Positions 8,170 through 17,082 of a stretch of DNA of 56,843 bases are shown piece by piece. The DNA is from Flavobacterium sp. Root420 (lineage in GTDB: Bacteria; Bacteroidota; Bacteroidia; Flavobacteriales; Flavobacteriaceae): positions 233,724-290,566 of the forward strand of contig NZ_LMEF01000031.1 in the NCBI RefSeq assembly GCF_001427905.1. The letters run 5' to 3'. Made by a program: the position numbers and the translations under genes. How positions within the stretch are numbered: position 1 is the first letter of the stretch; each line of letters opens with the position of its first letter. The notes beneath the pieces were generated by a model that was given only the letters and a program-made list of their open reading frames with translations, was not told the origin of the DNA and made no database searches.

Positions 8170-8182
8170 GCTCCACTGGAGC
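8170..8182. repeat. Small hairpin GCTCC-ACT-GGAGC at the start of a repeat block
   Basis: A perfect 5-bp stem with a three-base loop. It resembles the first inner hairpin of the two 60-nt repeat units that follow and may be the remnant of another unit. A further such hairpin, GCTTC-ATA-GAAGC, lies near 8370. Together these account for most of the non-coding stretch 8082-8594; the remainder is AT-rich with degenerate ATCTAAAATC-type repeats. Confidence 0.55.
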
Positions 8183-8208
8183 TAAAATTCTGATTGATAA
8201 TTGTAATG

Positions 8209-8268
8209 CTATAAACATTGCACTCCTACGGAGTTATTTTCAGCCTTGGAAGGGTATTGTGTTTATAG
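8209..8268 (+). repeat. Three-way-junction repeat, unit A
   Basis: A 60-nt unit closed by CTATAAACA (8209-8217) and TGTTTATAG (8260-8268). It holds two inner hairpins, ACTCC-TAC-GGAGT (8222-8234) and GCCTT-GGA-AGGGT (8243-8255). The second inner stem needs two G-U pairs on the plus strand. Unit B, 75 nt downstream, has the same architecture and length. Confidence 0.7.
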
Positions 8269-8283
8269 AAAATAAATATAAAT

Positions 8284-8343
8284 CTATAAATATTGAACTT
8301 CTGTGGAGTTTTCTGTAGCCTTGGAAAGGCGCCATGTTTATAG
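8284..8343 (+). repeat. Three-way-junction repeat, unit B
   Basis: A second 60-nt unit closed by CTATAAATAT (8284-8293) and ATGTTTATAG (8334-8343), with inner hairpins AACTTC-TGT-GGAGTT (8296-8310) and GCCTT-GGA-AAGGC (8318-8330). Several bases differ from unit A, yet pairing is kept, with G-U pairs on the plus strand in the closing stem and the first hairpin. Confidence 0.7.
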
Positions 8344-8594
8344 AAAATAAAATCGATCCGTTACAAAAGCTTCATAGAAGCGAAATGTTTATCAATGAAA
8401 ATTCGATCTGAAATAATTATCTCATTTTCTAATTGACACATTTTCTAATTAAAAGCTAGGGATAACGAATATCCGACCTGTGATAGGATTTGTGGATTTT
8501 AATCCTAAATTTTCGTGAGCGAATATCCATTTTATAATTTTAGATTTTAGATTGTTGATTTCAGATTTATTGAATTATCTAATTGACACATTAT

Positions 8595-8777
8595 CTAATT
8601 AGACTTCCTGATTCGTCCGGTTTTTTTATCAAACCCATACGGACAATGACGGCAACCGCTTTTACAGCAATAACCACGTTTTAGATGGTGTTTTTCAGTA
8701 AAGCATTTATAACCTTCGGGCGTATAGTAAAAATCTTCGCCTTCGATTAATTTATTTTCATTACTTTGCTCTTTCAT
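8595..8777 (-). CDS. DUF5522 small cysteine-rich protein
   Basis: A 60-residue protein with the family signature EGEDFYYTPEGYKCFTEKHH followed by RGYCCKSGCRHCPYGFDKK. The four clustered cysteines and histidines (CC-x3-C-x-HC) suggest a small metal-binding or redox site. The family is widespread in Bacteroidota and usually uncharacterised. The start at 8777 gives the normal family length. On the minus strand, a TATTTTTG box lies about 40 nt upstream (8823-8816) and may be its -7 promoter element. Function unknown. Confidence 0.8.
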   Translation of the reverse strand: MKEQSNENKLIEGEDFYYTPEGYKCFTEKHHLKRGYCCKSGCRHCPYGFDKKTGRIRKSN

Positions 8778-8891
8778 AAATCTGCTTTCGGTCGTGTTTC
8801 ATTTCTTTAAAAAATCAAAAATAAATAATTGATTGTGATTTTAATGAAATCAAACAATTTTATGTCTACAAATTTATAAATTTTACAGCCA

Positions 8892-9227
8892 ATGTTTCTG
8901 ATTGTTGCTAAATATTTAATTCCGAAAGGATATCGCGGAATGGCTGTATTTCCTTTTGTTGTGGTAAAATATGGTTTTGATAAAACGAACGGGACTTTTG
9001 TCAACCATGAAAAAATACATTTAAGACAGCAGTTAGAAATGCTGATTCTGCCTTTTTTTATTTGGTACTTTTTAGAATATTTGATTCGGTTGATTCAATA
9101 TAAAAACAAAGATTTGGCGTACCGAAATATTAGTTTTGAAAGAGAGGCTTATTCAAATGAAGCGGATCATAATTATCTAAAAAATCGATCTTTTTTTCAG
9201 TTTTTAAAATATATCACATTAAAATAA
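8892..9227 (+). CDS. Small membrane-associated protein with HExxH motif
   Basis: This encodes 111 residues. The central motif HEKIHLRQQLE (residues 39-49) matches the HExxH zinc-binding signature. It is followed by a hydrophobic helix, LPFFIWYFLEYLIRL (about 53-67), and then by FEREAYSNEAD, which could supply a third acidic ligand. The layout is that of a minimal membrane-proximal gluzincin-like protein, but no protease activity is established for this family to my knowledge. It ends 8 nt before the next gene and is probably translated with it. Confidence 0.65.
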   Translation: MFLIVAKYLIPKGYRGMAVFPFVVVKYGFDKTNGTFVNHEKIHLRQQLEMLILPFFIWYFLEYLIRLIQYKNKDLAYRNISFEREAYSNEADHNYLKNRSFFQFLKYITLK

Positions 9228-9235
9228 AACCGATT

Positions 9236-10132
9236 TTGAACCAACAAATTCATATCAATTTTCCGAACAATATTTCTTTGGCAATAAAACGTGAAGACTT
9301 GATTCATCCGTTTGTTTCCGGAAATAAATTTAGAAAACTAAAATACAATTTACTTCAGGCGAAAGCCGAAAATAAAACAACTTTATTAACTTTTGGCGGT
9401 GCTTTCTCCAATCATATTGCGGCCGTTGCTTATGCAGGAAAAGAACAGGGTTTTAAAACGATTGGAATTATTAGAGGTGATGAACTTTTTGATAAAGTCG
9501 AAGAAAATCCAACCTTAAAATTTGCTCAGGAAAACGGAATGATATTTGAATTTGTTTCAAGAGAAGAATATCGTCTTAAAAGTGAAATTTCTTTTTTAGA
9601 AAAGCTAAAAGAGAAATTTGGAGACTTTTATTTAGTGCCTGAAGGCGGAACAAATGAACTCGCAGTAAAAGGCTGTGAAGAGATTTTGACAGAAGAGGAT
9701 TCCGTTTTTAATTATGTGTGTTGTGCAGTTGGAACGGGTGGCACGATTTCTGGTTTGATTAATAGTGCATTGCCAAATCAGAAAATTTTAGGGTTTCCGG
9801 CACTAAAAGGTGACTTTTTAAACGATGAAATTCGTATTTTTGCAAAAAAAGATAACTGGAATTTAATTTCTGACTATCATTTTGGAGGTTATGGCAAGGT
9901 AAATTTAGAATTAATCGAATTTATTAATGCTTTTTTGGAGACAAATAAAGTGCCCTTAGATCCAATTTATACAGGAAAGATGGTTTTTGGCGTTATAGAT
10001 TTAATCAGCAAAAATTATTTTCCTGCTAATTCAAAAATTTTACTCATTCACACCGGCGGATTACAGGGAATTGAAGGAATGAATATCAAATTGAAGCAGA
10101 AAAAATTACCAATACTCAAAAACAATGATTAA
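9236..10132 (+). CDS. 1-aminocyclopropane-1-carboxylate deaminase / D-cysteine desulfhydrase family protein
   Basis: This 298-residue fold-type II PLP enzyme has its PLP lysine at Lys31 in SGNKFRKLKY, the serine/asparagine pair in GGAFSNHIAAVAYAG (about 61-75), and the phosphate loop GTGGTISGL. Family members release ammonia from ACC or sulfide and ammonia from D-cysteine. In bacteria without ethylene-related genes the D-cysteine role is more likely, but the substrate cannot be set from sequence. No in-frame ATG exists near the N-terminus, so the start is taken as TTG at 9236, giving NQQIHINFP. The 3' end overlaps the next gene by 8 nt. Confidence 0.85.
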   Translation: MNQQIHINFPNNISLAIKREDLIHPFVSGNKFRKLKYNLLQAKAENKTTLLTFGGAFSNHIAAVAYAGKEQGFKTIGIIRGDELFDKVEENPTLKFAQENGMIFEFVSREEYRLKSEISFLEKLKEKFGDFYLVPEGGTNELAVKGCEEILTEEDSVFNYVCCAVGTGGTISGLINSALPNQKILGFPALKGDFLNDEIRIFAKKDNWNLISDYHFGGYGKVNLELIEFINAFLETNKVPLDPIYTGKMVFGVIDLISKNYFPANSKILLIHTGGLQGIEGMNIKLKQKKLPILKNND

Positions 10133-11027
10133 AAAGATCCTATTGTTCTTTATAGTTGCAGTTCTGGCAAGCTGTTCATCCAGCAAACCGGCTATCGCGA
10201 CGACCAAAAAACAGGCAGCAGTTCAGAGGCCCCGGACAGTGGCAGCTAAAAAGCAAACTCCTGTTAAGCCAATTGGCAAAAATTACCCTTCTACAAATAA
10301 TACGACTGAAGTTATTCAGTCGACTTCAAAAACTACCGTTACCAGCAGCTCAATCAACGATTATGTTTTGCAATACAAAGATATTGCAATGGGAAATATG
10401 CAGAAATATGGCATTCCTGCCAGTATTATTTTGGCGCAGGGAATATTGGAATCGGGTGCAGGAAAAGGGGATTTAGCTATTGAAGCCAATAATCACTTCG
10501 GAATAAAATGCCATAAAGACTGGCTCGGAGAAAGCGTTCGTCATGACGATGATTCGGCTCAGGAATGTTTCAGAAAATACAGAGAAGCTTCAGAATCCTA
10601 TCGTGATCATGCTCTGTTTTTAGTCGGAAAAAATAGGTATGCTTCTTTATTCACTTACGAAAAAGACGATTACAAAGCCTGGGCAAAAGGATTAAGAGCT
10701 TGTGGTTACGCGACAGATCCTAATTATCCGGATAAATTAATTAGTTATATCGAGCGTTATAACCTACATCAATACGATTGTCAGATTACTGGAAAAACGT
10801 ATGTTGCAATTAATAAATCAGCTCCAACAAGAAAACCATCATATGATGTGGCTTCGGATCCAAAGATAAATATGAACTCAAATGATCCGAGTTTATATGA
10901 AGTTCAAAAGGGAGATACTTTATATTCGATTTCAAAAAAATTCAACATACTAGTTGATGATATAAAACAGAAAAACAATCTTTCAGATAATGCGCTTTCC
11001 ATCGGACAGAAGCTTAAAGTGAAATAA
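10125..11027 (+). CDS. Glucosaminidase lipoprotein with LysM domain
   Basis: This 300-residue peptidoglycan hydrolase has a lipoprotein signal with lipobox LASC (Cys17). A linker rich in Lys, Thr and Ser spans about 20-75. A mannosyl-glycoprotein endo-beta-N-acetylglucosaminidase-like domain (about 80-220) has the catalytic Glu109 in GILESGAGKGDLA and the NNHFGIKCHKDW block. A single C-terminal LysM domain (about 255-299, YEVQKGDTLYSISKKFNI) binds glycan. It cleaves the glycan backbone and is probably anchored in the envelope. It overlaps the upstream gene, so both are likely cotranscribed with 8892-9227. Confidence 0.92.
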   Translation: MIKKILLFFIVAVLASCSSSKPAIATTKKQAAVQRPRTVAAKKQTPVKPIGKNYPSTNNTTEVIQSTSKTTVTSSSINDYVLQYKDIAMGNMQKYGIPASIILAQGILESGAGKGDLAIEANNHFGIKCHKDWLGESVRHDDDSAQECFRKYREASESYRDHALFLVGKNRYASLFTYEKDDYKAWAKGLRACGYATDPNYPDKLISYIERYNLHQYDCQITGKTYVAINKSAPTRKPSYDVASDPKINMNSNDPSLYEVQKGDTLYSISKKFNILVDDIKQKNNLSDNALSIGQKLKVK

Positions 11028-11054
11028 TTATCAATTGTTAATTATCAATTATTA

Positions 11055-11306
11055 ATGAAAAAGATAATCTCGATTGGAATTTTTATTTTTGCCATTATTT
11101 TGACAATTAGACTTTTTTGCGGGATTTATATACATGATGAATTTGCGGAAAAACATTTTTTTATAAAATATCGTCCATGTTGGAAATGGACATTTTATTC
11201 TCCTTTAGGAATGTCAGATAATAAAATCGAAGAACTTTCAGAAGAAAATCAAATTGAACAAAAATACTTTAATGAGTTTGTAAGAAATCAAGGCTTAAGC
11301 CGATAA
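11055..11306 (+). CDS. Small hypothetical membrane protein
   Basis: An 83-residue protein with one N-terminal hydrophobic segment (residues 3-22), which could be a membrane anchor or uncleaved signal. It is followed by an aromatic stretch (FFIKYRPCWKWTFYSP, about 35-50) and an acidic C-terminus. No family is recognised. It lies 27 nt after the glucosaminidase gene and 35 nt before hemL on the same strand, so it is probably transcribed with them. The short spacers before and after it contain degenerate AT-rich repeats. Confidence 0.6.
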   Translation: MKKIISIGIFIFAIILTIRLFCGIYIHDEFAEKHFFIKYRPCWKWTFYSPLGMSDNKIEELSEENQIEQKYFNEFVRNQGLSR

Positions 11307-11341
11307 ATCTAAAATCAGAACTCTAAAATCTAAAATAAATA

Positions 11342-12628
11342 ATGATCTATAAAAGAAGTAGTCAGCTTTTTGCTGAAGCAGAAAAAGTAATTCCGGGAGG
11401 AGTAAATTCGCCAGTTCGTGCTTTTAAAGCAGTAGGAGGAACTCCAATTTTTGTAAAAAGTGCCAAAGGTGCTTATTTGTATGACGAAGACGGAAATAAA
11501 TTAATTGATTATATCAATTCATGGGGGCCGATGGTTTTAGGTCATGCTTATCAGCCTGTTGTTGATGCTGTGATCGAAAAAGCAAAATTAGGAACTTCAT
11601 TTGGAATGCCGACAGAATTGGAAACTCAAATTGCTGCTTTGGCTGTTTCTATGGTTCCGAATATTGATAAAATCAGATTTGTAAATTCAGGAACAGAAGC
11701 GTGTATGAGTGCCATTCGTCTAGCTCGCGGATTTACAAAAAGAGATAAAATAATAAAATTTGCAGGTTGTTACCACGGACATTCAGATTCATTTTTGATT
11801 CAGGCCGGAAGTGGAGCGGTAACTTTTGGATCTCCGAATAGCCCAGGTGTTACAGAAGGAACTGCAAAAGATACTTTATTGGCAAAATACAATGATTTAG
11901 AGAATGTAAAAACGTTAATCGAAGCCAATAAAAATGAAATTGCAGCCATTATTATTGAGCCCGTTGCCGGAAATATGGGTTGTATTCCGCCTCAGGAAGG
12001 TTTCTTGCAGGGTTTGAGAGATTTGTGTACAGCCAACGGAATTTTATTGATTTTTGATGAGGTAATGACAGGTTTCCGTTTGGCTCGTGGAGGAGTTCAG
12101 GAATTGTATAATATCAATGCTGATATTGTAACTTTCGGAAAAGTAATTGGAGGAGGTTTGCCAGTTGGAGCTTTTGCTGCACGTGCTGAAATCATGAATT
12201 ATTTAGCACCTCTTGGTCCGGTTTATCAGGCAGGAACCTTATCAGGAAATCCGTTAGCAATGGCTGCGGGATTAGCAATGTTACAATCTTTGGATAATGA
12301 CCGTGCTATTTTTACTCGTTTAGAAGAAAAAACAGCTTATTTAGAAGCAGGAATTGATAGCGTTTTAAAAGCAAATAATGTTGTTTTTACAATCAATAGA
12401 GTAGGTTCCATGATTTCTGTTCACTTTGATGCAAACCCGGTTGTTGATTTTCAAACGGCTGCCAAAGGAGATAATGAAACGTTTAAGAAATTCTTTCACG
12501 GATTGTTAAACGAGGGCATTTATATTGCGCCATCAGCATACGAAACCTGGTTTATTACAGATGCATTAACATACGAAGATTTAGATTTTACTATTAATGC
12601 AATTGATAAGGTTTCGAAAACATTTTAG
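11342..12628 (+). CDS. hemL: Glutamate-1-semialdehyde 2,1-aminomutase
   Basis: This 428-residue PLP enzyme turns glutamate-1-semialdehyde into 5-aminolevulinate, the C5 route to haem. The PLP lysine is Lys267 in TFGKVIGGGLPVGAF. The start region RSSQLFAEAEKVIPGGVNSPVRAF and the GCYHGHSD block are diagnostic. The length equals the family norm. Other hem genes are not adjacent. A terminator follows at 12655-12691, ending the transcription unit that begins near 8892. Confidence 0.97.
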   Translation: MIYKRSSQLFAEAEKVIPGGVNSPVRAFKAVGGTPIFVKSAKGAYLYDEDGNKLIDYINSWGPMVLGHAYQPVVDAVIEKAKLGTSFGMPTELETQIAALAVSMVPNIDKIRFVNSGTEACMSAIRLARGFTKRDKIIKFAGCYHGHSDSFLIQAGSGAVTFGSPNSPGVTEGTAKDTLLAKYNDLENVKTLIEANKNEIAAIIIEPVAGNMGCIPPQEGFLQGLRDLCTANGILLIFDEVMTGFRLARGGVQELYNINADIVTFGKVIGGGLPVGAFAARAEIMNYLAPLGPVYQAGTLSGNPLAMAAGLAMLQSLDNDRAIFTRLEEKTAYLEAGIDSVLKANNVVFTINRVGSMISVHFDANPVVDFQTAAKGDNETFKKFFHGLLNEGIYIAPSAYETWFITDALTYEDLDFTINAIDKVSKTF

Positions 12629-12654
12629 TTTTAAAATCAAAACATAAATAAATT

Positions 12655-12691
12655 TAAGGTTCAGCTTTCTCAAAAGTTGAACCTTTTTTAT
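12655..12691 (+). terminator. Terminator after hemL
   Basis: Stem AAGGTTCAGCTT / AAGTTGAACCTT with one G-T pair, followed by a run of T. It lies 27 nt after the hemL stop. Confidence 0.85.
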
Positions 12692-12724
12692 TAGTTAATA
12701 AAAAGTTAATGAGTAGATGTTTTC

Positions 12725-12754
12725 TTGGATTATTGCAATCAAAAATTATTTTTG
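12725..12754 (+). promoter_or_regulatory. Promoter of the zinc metalloprotease gene
   Basis: A -33 TTG (12725-12727) and a -7 box TATTTTTG (12747-12754) are separated by 19 nt. They lie 30 nt upstream of the ATG at 12785. Confidence 0.7.
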
Positions 12755-12784
12755 TTTGTCAAATAACCATTAAACCAAAAATAA

Positions 12785-15262
12785 ATGAAGAAATTTTTCA
12801 TTTTATCTACTATAGCAGCTTTGATGCTATTTCCTGTTAACCAATTTGCCCAATCTAAAAAGAAGAAGTCCAAAAAGGAAGAAACTGCAACTCCTCCGCC
12901 AGAAAAAAAATCAGAGTCAACTATTAAAGAATACAGTAAAGTAATTACGAAAGATGCTGTTTCTGATGAAGGACTTTTTACAGTTCATAAAGTAGATAAA
13001 AAGTACTATTTCGAAATCCCAAATAAATATTTAGACAAAGACATGCTGTTGGTAAGCAGATTGTCTAAACTTCCTTCTAATTTAGGTGGAGGATATGTAA
13101 ATGCCGGTTCTGAAACCAACGAACAATTAATTGTTTGGCAGCGTTTTCAGGATAAAATCCTCATCAAATCTAAATCATATAACGCTGTCGCAAACGATAC
13201 TTTGCCGATTAGTATTTCGGTAAAATCAAATAATTATGAGCCAACCTTATTTGCTTTTGACATTGTAGCTTTTAGCAAAGATTCGGCAAATACCGTAATT
13301 GATGTGACGAAATTTTACAGCACAGATGTAAAGGCAATCAGCGGAATATCAGCAGAAATGCGAGAAGTATATAAAGTAAAAGCATTGGATGATTCAAGAA
13401 GTTTTATCAATACAATCAAAAGTTTTCCGATGAATATCGAAGTAATCCAGGATATGACGTATAATGCTTCAAAACCATCCATGTTAGAAGAAAGTGAATC
13501 GATTAGTATTCAAATGAATCAATCGATGGTTTTATTGCCGGAAGTGCCAATGAAACCTAGACTGGCAGATCCGCGTGTGGGTTGGTTTACAGTTAGTCAA
13601 TATGATTATGGAAGCAATGAATTAAAGTCAGATCTTAAAACCTATATTCGCCGTTGGAGATTAGAACCGAAAGATCCTGAAGCTTATGCAAGAGGAGAAT
13701 TGGTTGAACCAATAAAACCAATTGTCTATTACTTAGATCCTGCGACTCCTGAAAAATTGAGAAAATATATTAAACAAGGAATTGAAGAGTGGCAAAAACC
13801 TTTTGAAACGGCCGGATTTAAAAATGCGATTATTGCAAAAGATGCTCCAACAAAGCAGGAAGATCCTGATTTTAGTCCGGAAGATATTCGTTATTCTGTA
13901 ATTCGTTATGTGGCAAGCACAACCAGAAATGCAGTTGGGCCAAGCGTTTCAGATCCACGTACTGGAGAAATTATCGAAAGTGATGTTATTTGGTATCACA
14001 ATCATTTGCGTTCGTACAGAAACCGTTATTTGTTAGAAACCGGAGCTGCAAATCCAAAAGCAAGAACTTTGCAAACCAGTGATGAAGAAATGGGCGAAAT
14101 GATGCGTATGGTAATCGCTCACGAAGTGGGTCACGCATTAGGTTTTCCTCACAATATGGGCGCGAGCTCTTCGTATGATTGCGAAAGTTACAGAAACGGA
14201 ATTTTTACACAAGAAAACGGAATTTCAGCCAGTATAATGGATTATGCCCGATACAATTATATTGCACAGCCGGGAGATCAAAATATTCGATTTATTCGTA
14301 AAATGGGAGCGTACGATCATTATGCTTTAAACTGGGGATACAGAGTGATTCCAAATGCTAAATCTCCTCAGGATGAAAAAGCAACTTTAGACAAATGGAT
14401 TTTAGATAAAGCCGGAAATCCGATTTATAAATTCGGAAAACAAAGCAGTGCATTTGATCCTTCTTCACAAACTGAAGATATCGGGAATAATTCGATGAAA
14501 GCAAGTACGTATGGTATGAAAAATCTGGAATATGTTGCTAATCATTTAAGCGAATGGACGAGCAATGTAACCAATGATTACGGAGATTTAGATGAATTAT
14601 ACAAAGAAATGTTAGATGTTTGGAGTCGTTATGTAGGTCATGTTGTAACCAATGTTGGAGGAGTTTATGAAAATACTAAAAACCCAAATCAGGCAGGAAA
14701 TGTTTATGAAGTAGTTCCGAAAGCAAAACAAATTGAAGCGATGAATTGGTTACAGACAAATGCTTTTGCATCTCCAACCTGGATTGTAAATGTCAATACA
14801 TTAAAAAACACCAATTTTGCAGGTTACACAGAAACATTTAGAAATCTACAGGTTAGACATTTAAATAATTTGTTGAGTCTTGGTCGAATTGGAAGATTAA
14901 TGGATAATGAAATTCTGGGCGCTGATACGTATAAAGCACTTGATTTATTTAAAGATACCCGAAAAGGAATTTGGAAAGAAGCGGGTACAGCAACTAATGT
15001 TACCATTTACCGTAGAAATCTGCAAAGAGCTTATATTGACAGAATGGCCTATTTAATGACCGAGGAAATTAAGCCAGCAGACAGATCAACGGTGTATTAC
15101 AATGTATCTCAGTCTGATTTAAGAGCTTTGGTTCGTGGTGAATTAAATGTTCTGAAAAAATCACTTGCAGCAGCAAAAGCTTTGGGCGTAAGTACAGAAA
15201 CAAAATACCATTATGAGGATTGCATCAAAAGAATTGATTTGATATTAAATCCGATTAAATAG
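12785..15262 (+). CDS. Secreted zinc-dependent metalloprotease (DUF5117/DUF4953 type)
   Basis: An 825-residue protein with a signal peptide (1-22) followed by a lysine-rich linker. The catalytic motif HEVGHALGFPH places His446, Glu447, His450 and His456 in the extended HExxHxxGxxH zinc site of metzincins. A plausible Met-turn follows in SASIMDYARYN (about 485-495). The flanking regions match the DUF5117 N-terminal and DUF4953 C-terminal parts of large Bacteroidota proteases, whose natural substrates are unknown. It has its own promoter and terminator and so forms a single-gene unit. Confidence 0.88.
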   Translation: MKKFFILSTIAALMLFPVNQFAQSKKKKSKKEETATPPPEKKSESTIKEYSKVITKDAVSDEGLFTVHKVDKKYYFEIPNKYLDKDMLLVSRLSKLPSNLGGGYVNAGSETNEQLIVWQRFQDKILIKSKSYNAVANDTLPISISVKSNNYEPTLFAFDIVAFSKDSANTVIDVTKFYSTDVKAISGISAEMREVYKVKALDDSRSFINTIKSFPMNIEVIQDMTYNASKPSMLEESESISIQMNQSMVLLPEVPMKPRLADPRVGWFTVSQYDYGSNELKSDLKTYIRRWRLEPKDPEAYARGELVEPIKPIVYYLDPATPEKLRKYIKQGIEEWQKPFETAGFKNAIIAKDAPTKQEDPDFSPEDIRYSVIRYVASTTRNAVGPSVSDPRTGEIIESDVIWYHNHLRSYRNRYLLETGAANPKARTLQTSDEEMGEMMRMVIAHEVGHALGFPHNMGASSSYDCESYRNGIFTQENGISASIMDYARYNYIAQPGDQNIRFIRKMGAYDHYALNWGYRVIPNAKSPQDEKATLDKWILDKAGNPIYKFGKQSSAFDPSSQTEDIGNNSMKASTYGMKNLEYVANHLSEWTSNVTNDYGDLDELYKEMLDVWSRYVGHVVTNVGGVYENTKNPNQAGNVYEVVPKAKQIEAMNWLQTNAFASPTWIVNVNTLKNTNFAGYTETFRNLQVRHLNNLLSLGRIGRLMDNEILGADTYKALDLFKDTRKGIWKEAGTATNVTIYRRNLQRAYIDRMAYLMTEEIKPADRSTVYYNVSQSDLRALVRGELNVLKKSLAAAKALGVSTETKYHYEDCIKRIDLILNPIK

Positions 15263-15274
15263 ATTTATAGAAAT

Positions 15275-15308
15275 AAAAAAAGAGGCTTAAATTAAGCCTC
15301 TTTTTTTG
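15275..15308. terminator. Bidirectional terminator between two convergent genes
   Basis: Stem AGAGGCTTA / TAAGCCTCT with a 3-nt loop, flanked by A-run and T-run. It serves the metalloprotease gene on the plus strand and the gene at 15324-15773 on the minus strand. Confidence 0.9.
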
Positions 15309-15323
15309 TTTTGGGACAAAAAG

Positions 15324-15773
15324 TTAGATTTTCTCTTTTTTGTATTCTTTCATTTTCTCTCTAGCCTTGTCTTTGTTTTGCTCCTGAATGGTTTTCCATT
15401 TTGTGTATTGGTCAGCAGTCAGAATACCTTTCATTTTAGCATCGTTAGCGTCTTTTTCTGCCATCATTTCTTTTTTGAAAGCGTCTCTTTCTTCAGCTGT
15501 TGGTTTTACATCGCTGTCTTTTTTCGCTTGACGGGCTTCTCTGAATTTTTCAGCTTTTGCACTTCTTTCGGCTAATAATTGTTTTACCTGCGCTTGTTGA
15601 TTAGCATCTAAATTTAATTCAGTTGTTAATTTTTTCAACTGTTTCTCATTACGCTGTTCCGGAGTCATTCTTTCTTTGTGCTCTTTATGATCCTGAGTTG
15701 GATTATTATCCGTGTCTTGTGCAAAACTTGCTACTCCAACGAATAACAAAGCTGCGATAAATAATTTTTTCAT
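15324..15773 (-). CDS. Periplasmic Spy/CpxP-like helical protein
   Basis: A 149-residue protein with a signal peptide (1-19, ending FAQ). The mature part is almost entirely charged, amphipathic helix and begins with a RMTPEQRNEKQLKKLTTELNL segment, similar to the LTxxQ motifs of Spy/CpxP-like proteins. A second related motif, ILTADQYTKW, lies near residues 121-130. Such proteins are periplasmic chaperones or stress sensors. I infer a similar role, but this Bacteroidota branch has not been tested to my knowledge. Confidence 0.7.
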   Translation of the reverse strand: MKKLFIAALLFVGVASFAQDTDNNPTQDHKEHKERMTPEQRNEKQLKKLTTELNLDANQQAQVKQLLAERSAKAEKFREARQAKKDSDVKPTAEERDAFKKEMMAEKDANDAKMKGILTADQYTKWKTIQEQNKDKAREKMKEYKKEKI

Positions 15774-15956
15774 GATGTAAGTTTTTTAATTGTTTATATC
15801 GTTTAGACTTTAGCAAATTCATTAGGTTTAATTTGATTCTCAGAATTATATTTTATTTAACAAATTGGAAATTAATTCATTAAAAACGCTTTCATAAGGA
15901 TAAAATTACAGATTTAATTGCGTATTTTTAAGCTACAAACAAGCTAAGAACTTATT

Positions 15957-16982
15957 ATGAATATAGAATCTCCATCAAACAATAATAAAATTGCGTTTTT
16001 CTCGACGCAGCCTTACGATAAAACGTTCTTTAATAAATACAATAAAGATTTTGGTTTTGACTTGGATTTCTTTGAAACACAATTGAACCCTCAAACCGTA
16101 ATTTTAATCGAAAATGCAGCAATCGTTTGTGTTTTTGTAAATGATATTGTGAACGAAGCAGTGATTAAACAATTGGCAGAAAAGAATGTAAAAATTATTG
16201 CCTTACGCTGTGCCGGTTTTAATAATGTCGATTTAGAAGCTGCCAAAAAATTCAATTTAAAAGTATGCCGAGTTCCTGCTTACTCTCCGCAAGCTGTTGC
16301 AGAACACGCTATGGCGATGATTTTGACTTTAAACCGAAAAACACATAAAGCTTATAATAGAGTCCGGGAGCAAAACTTCTCTCTAAACGGATTATTGGGT
16401 TTTGATTTATTCGGAAAAACAATCGGAATTATCGGAACCGGAAACATCGGAAAAGCATTTGCGAAAATAGCTTTAGGTTTTGGATGCAAAGTTCTGGCTT
16501 ATGATATCGTCACAAATCCTGAAATGGAAAAAGACGGAGTTGAATTTGTCTCTTTAGAAAACATTTTCAAAACTAGCGATATTATTTCGTTGCATTGCCC
16601 ATTAAACGAACAAACGAAACACGTAATCAATAAAAGGTCTATTGATGAAATGAAAGACAGCGTTATGATTATCAATACCAGCCGTGGCGGATTAATAGAA
16701 ACAGCCTGTGTTATTGAAGGTTTGAAGGAAGGTAAAATAGGTTATTTGGGAATTGACGTTTACGAACAGGAAGAAAAATTGTTTTTCAGAGATCTTTCTG
16801 CAGATATTATTCAGGATGATGCAATTCAGCGTCTAATGAGTTTTCCGAATGTTTTGGTAACAGCACATCAGGCATTTTTTACCAATGAAGCTTTGACCCA
16901 GATTGCTTTGGTTACTTTTAATAATATTAAAGCATTGATCAATGAAAATGATATTGAAAACAAAGCGTCGTTACGGGTCTAA
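15957..16982 (+). CDS. D-2-hydroxyacid dehydrogenase (D-lactate dehydrogenase-like)
   Basis: A 341-residue NAD-dependent oxidoreductase. The nucleotide-binding loop is GTGNIG (160-165). The catalytic triad of the family is visible as Arg243 (NTSRGGLI), Glu272 (DVYEQEE) and His304 (VTAHQAFFT). The DVYEQEEKLFFRDLS segment is characteristic of fermentative D-lactate dehydrogenases (LdhA-like), which reduce pyruvate to D-lactate in the cytoplasm. Length is normal. An inverted-repeat terminator follows. It stands alone on its strand. Confidence 0.88.
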   Translation: MNIESPSNNNKIAFFSTQPYDKTFFNKYNKDFGFDLDFFETQLNPQTVILIENAAIVCVFVNDIVNEAVIKQLAEKNVKIIALRCAGFNNVDLEAAKKFNLKVCRVPAYSPQAVAEHAMAMILTLNRKTHKAYNRVREQNFSLNGLLGFDLFGKTIGIIGTGNIGKAFAKIALGFGCKVLAYDIVTNPEMEKDGVEFVSLENIFKTSDIISLHCPLNEQTKHVINKRSIDEMKDSVMIINTSRGGLIETACVIEGLKEGKIGYLGIDVYEQEEKLFFRDLSADIIQDDAIQRLMSFPNVLVTAHQAFFTNEALTQIALVTFNNIKALINENDIENKASLRV

Positions 16983-16999
16983 ATTCAAATCATATTATT

Positions 17000-17045
17000 A
17001 AACCCGACAGGTTTTTAATCCCGAGGCTTTGGGACTGTCGGGTTT
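17000..17045 (+). terminator. Terminator-like inverted repeat after the dehydrogenase gene
   Basis: Arms AAACCCGACAG (17000-17010) and CTGTCGGGTTT (17035-17045) pair perfectly around an inner imperfect palindrome. It belongs to the CCCGA...TCGGG family found throughout the window. Confidence 0.75.
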
Positions 17046-17082
17046 CAAAACGTAATAGTAAGAATCTTAAAGAAAAGAAATT

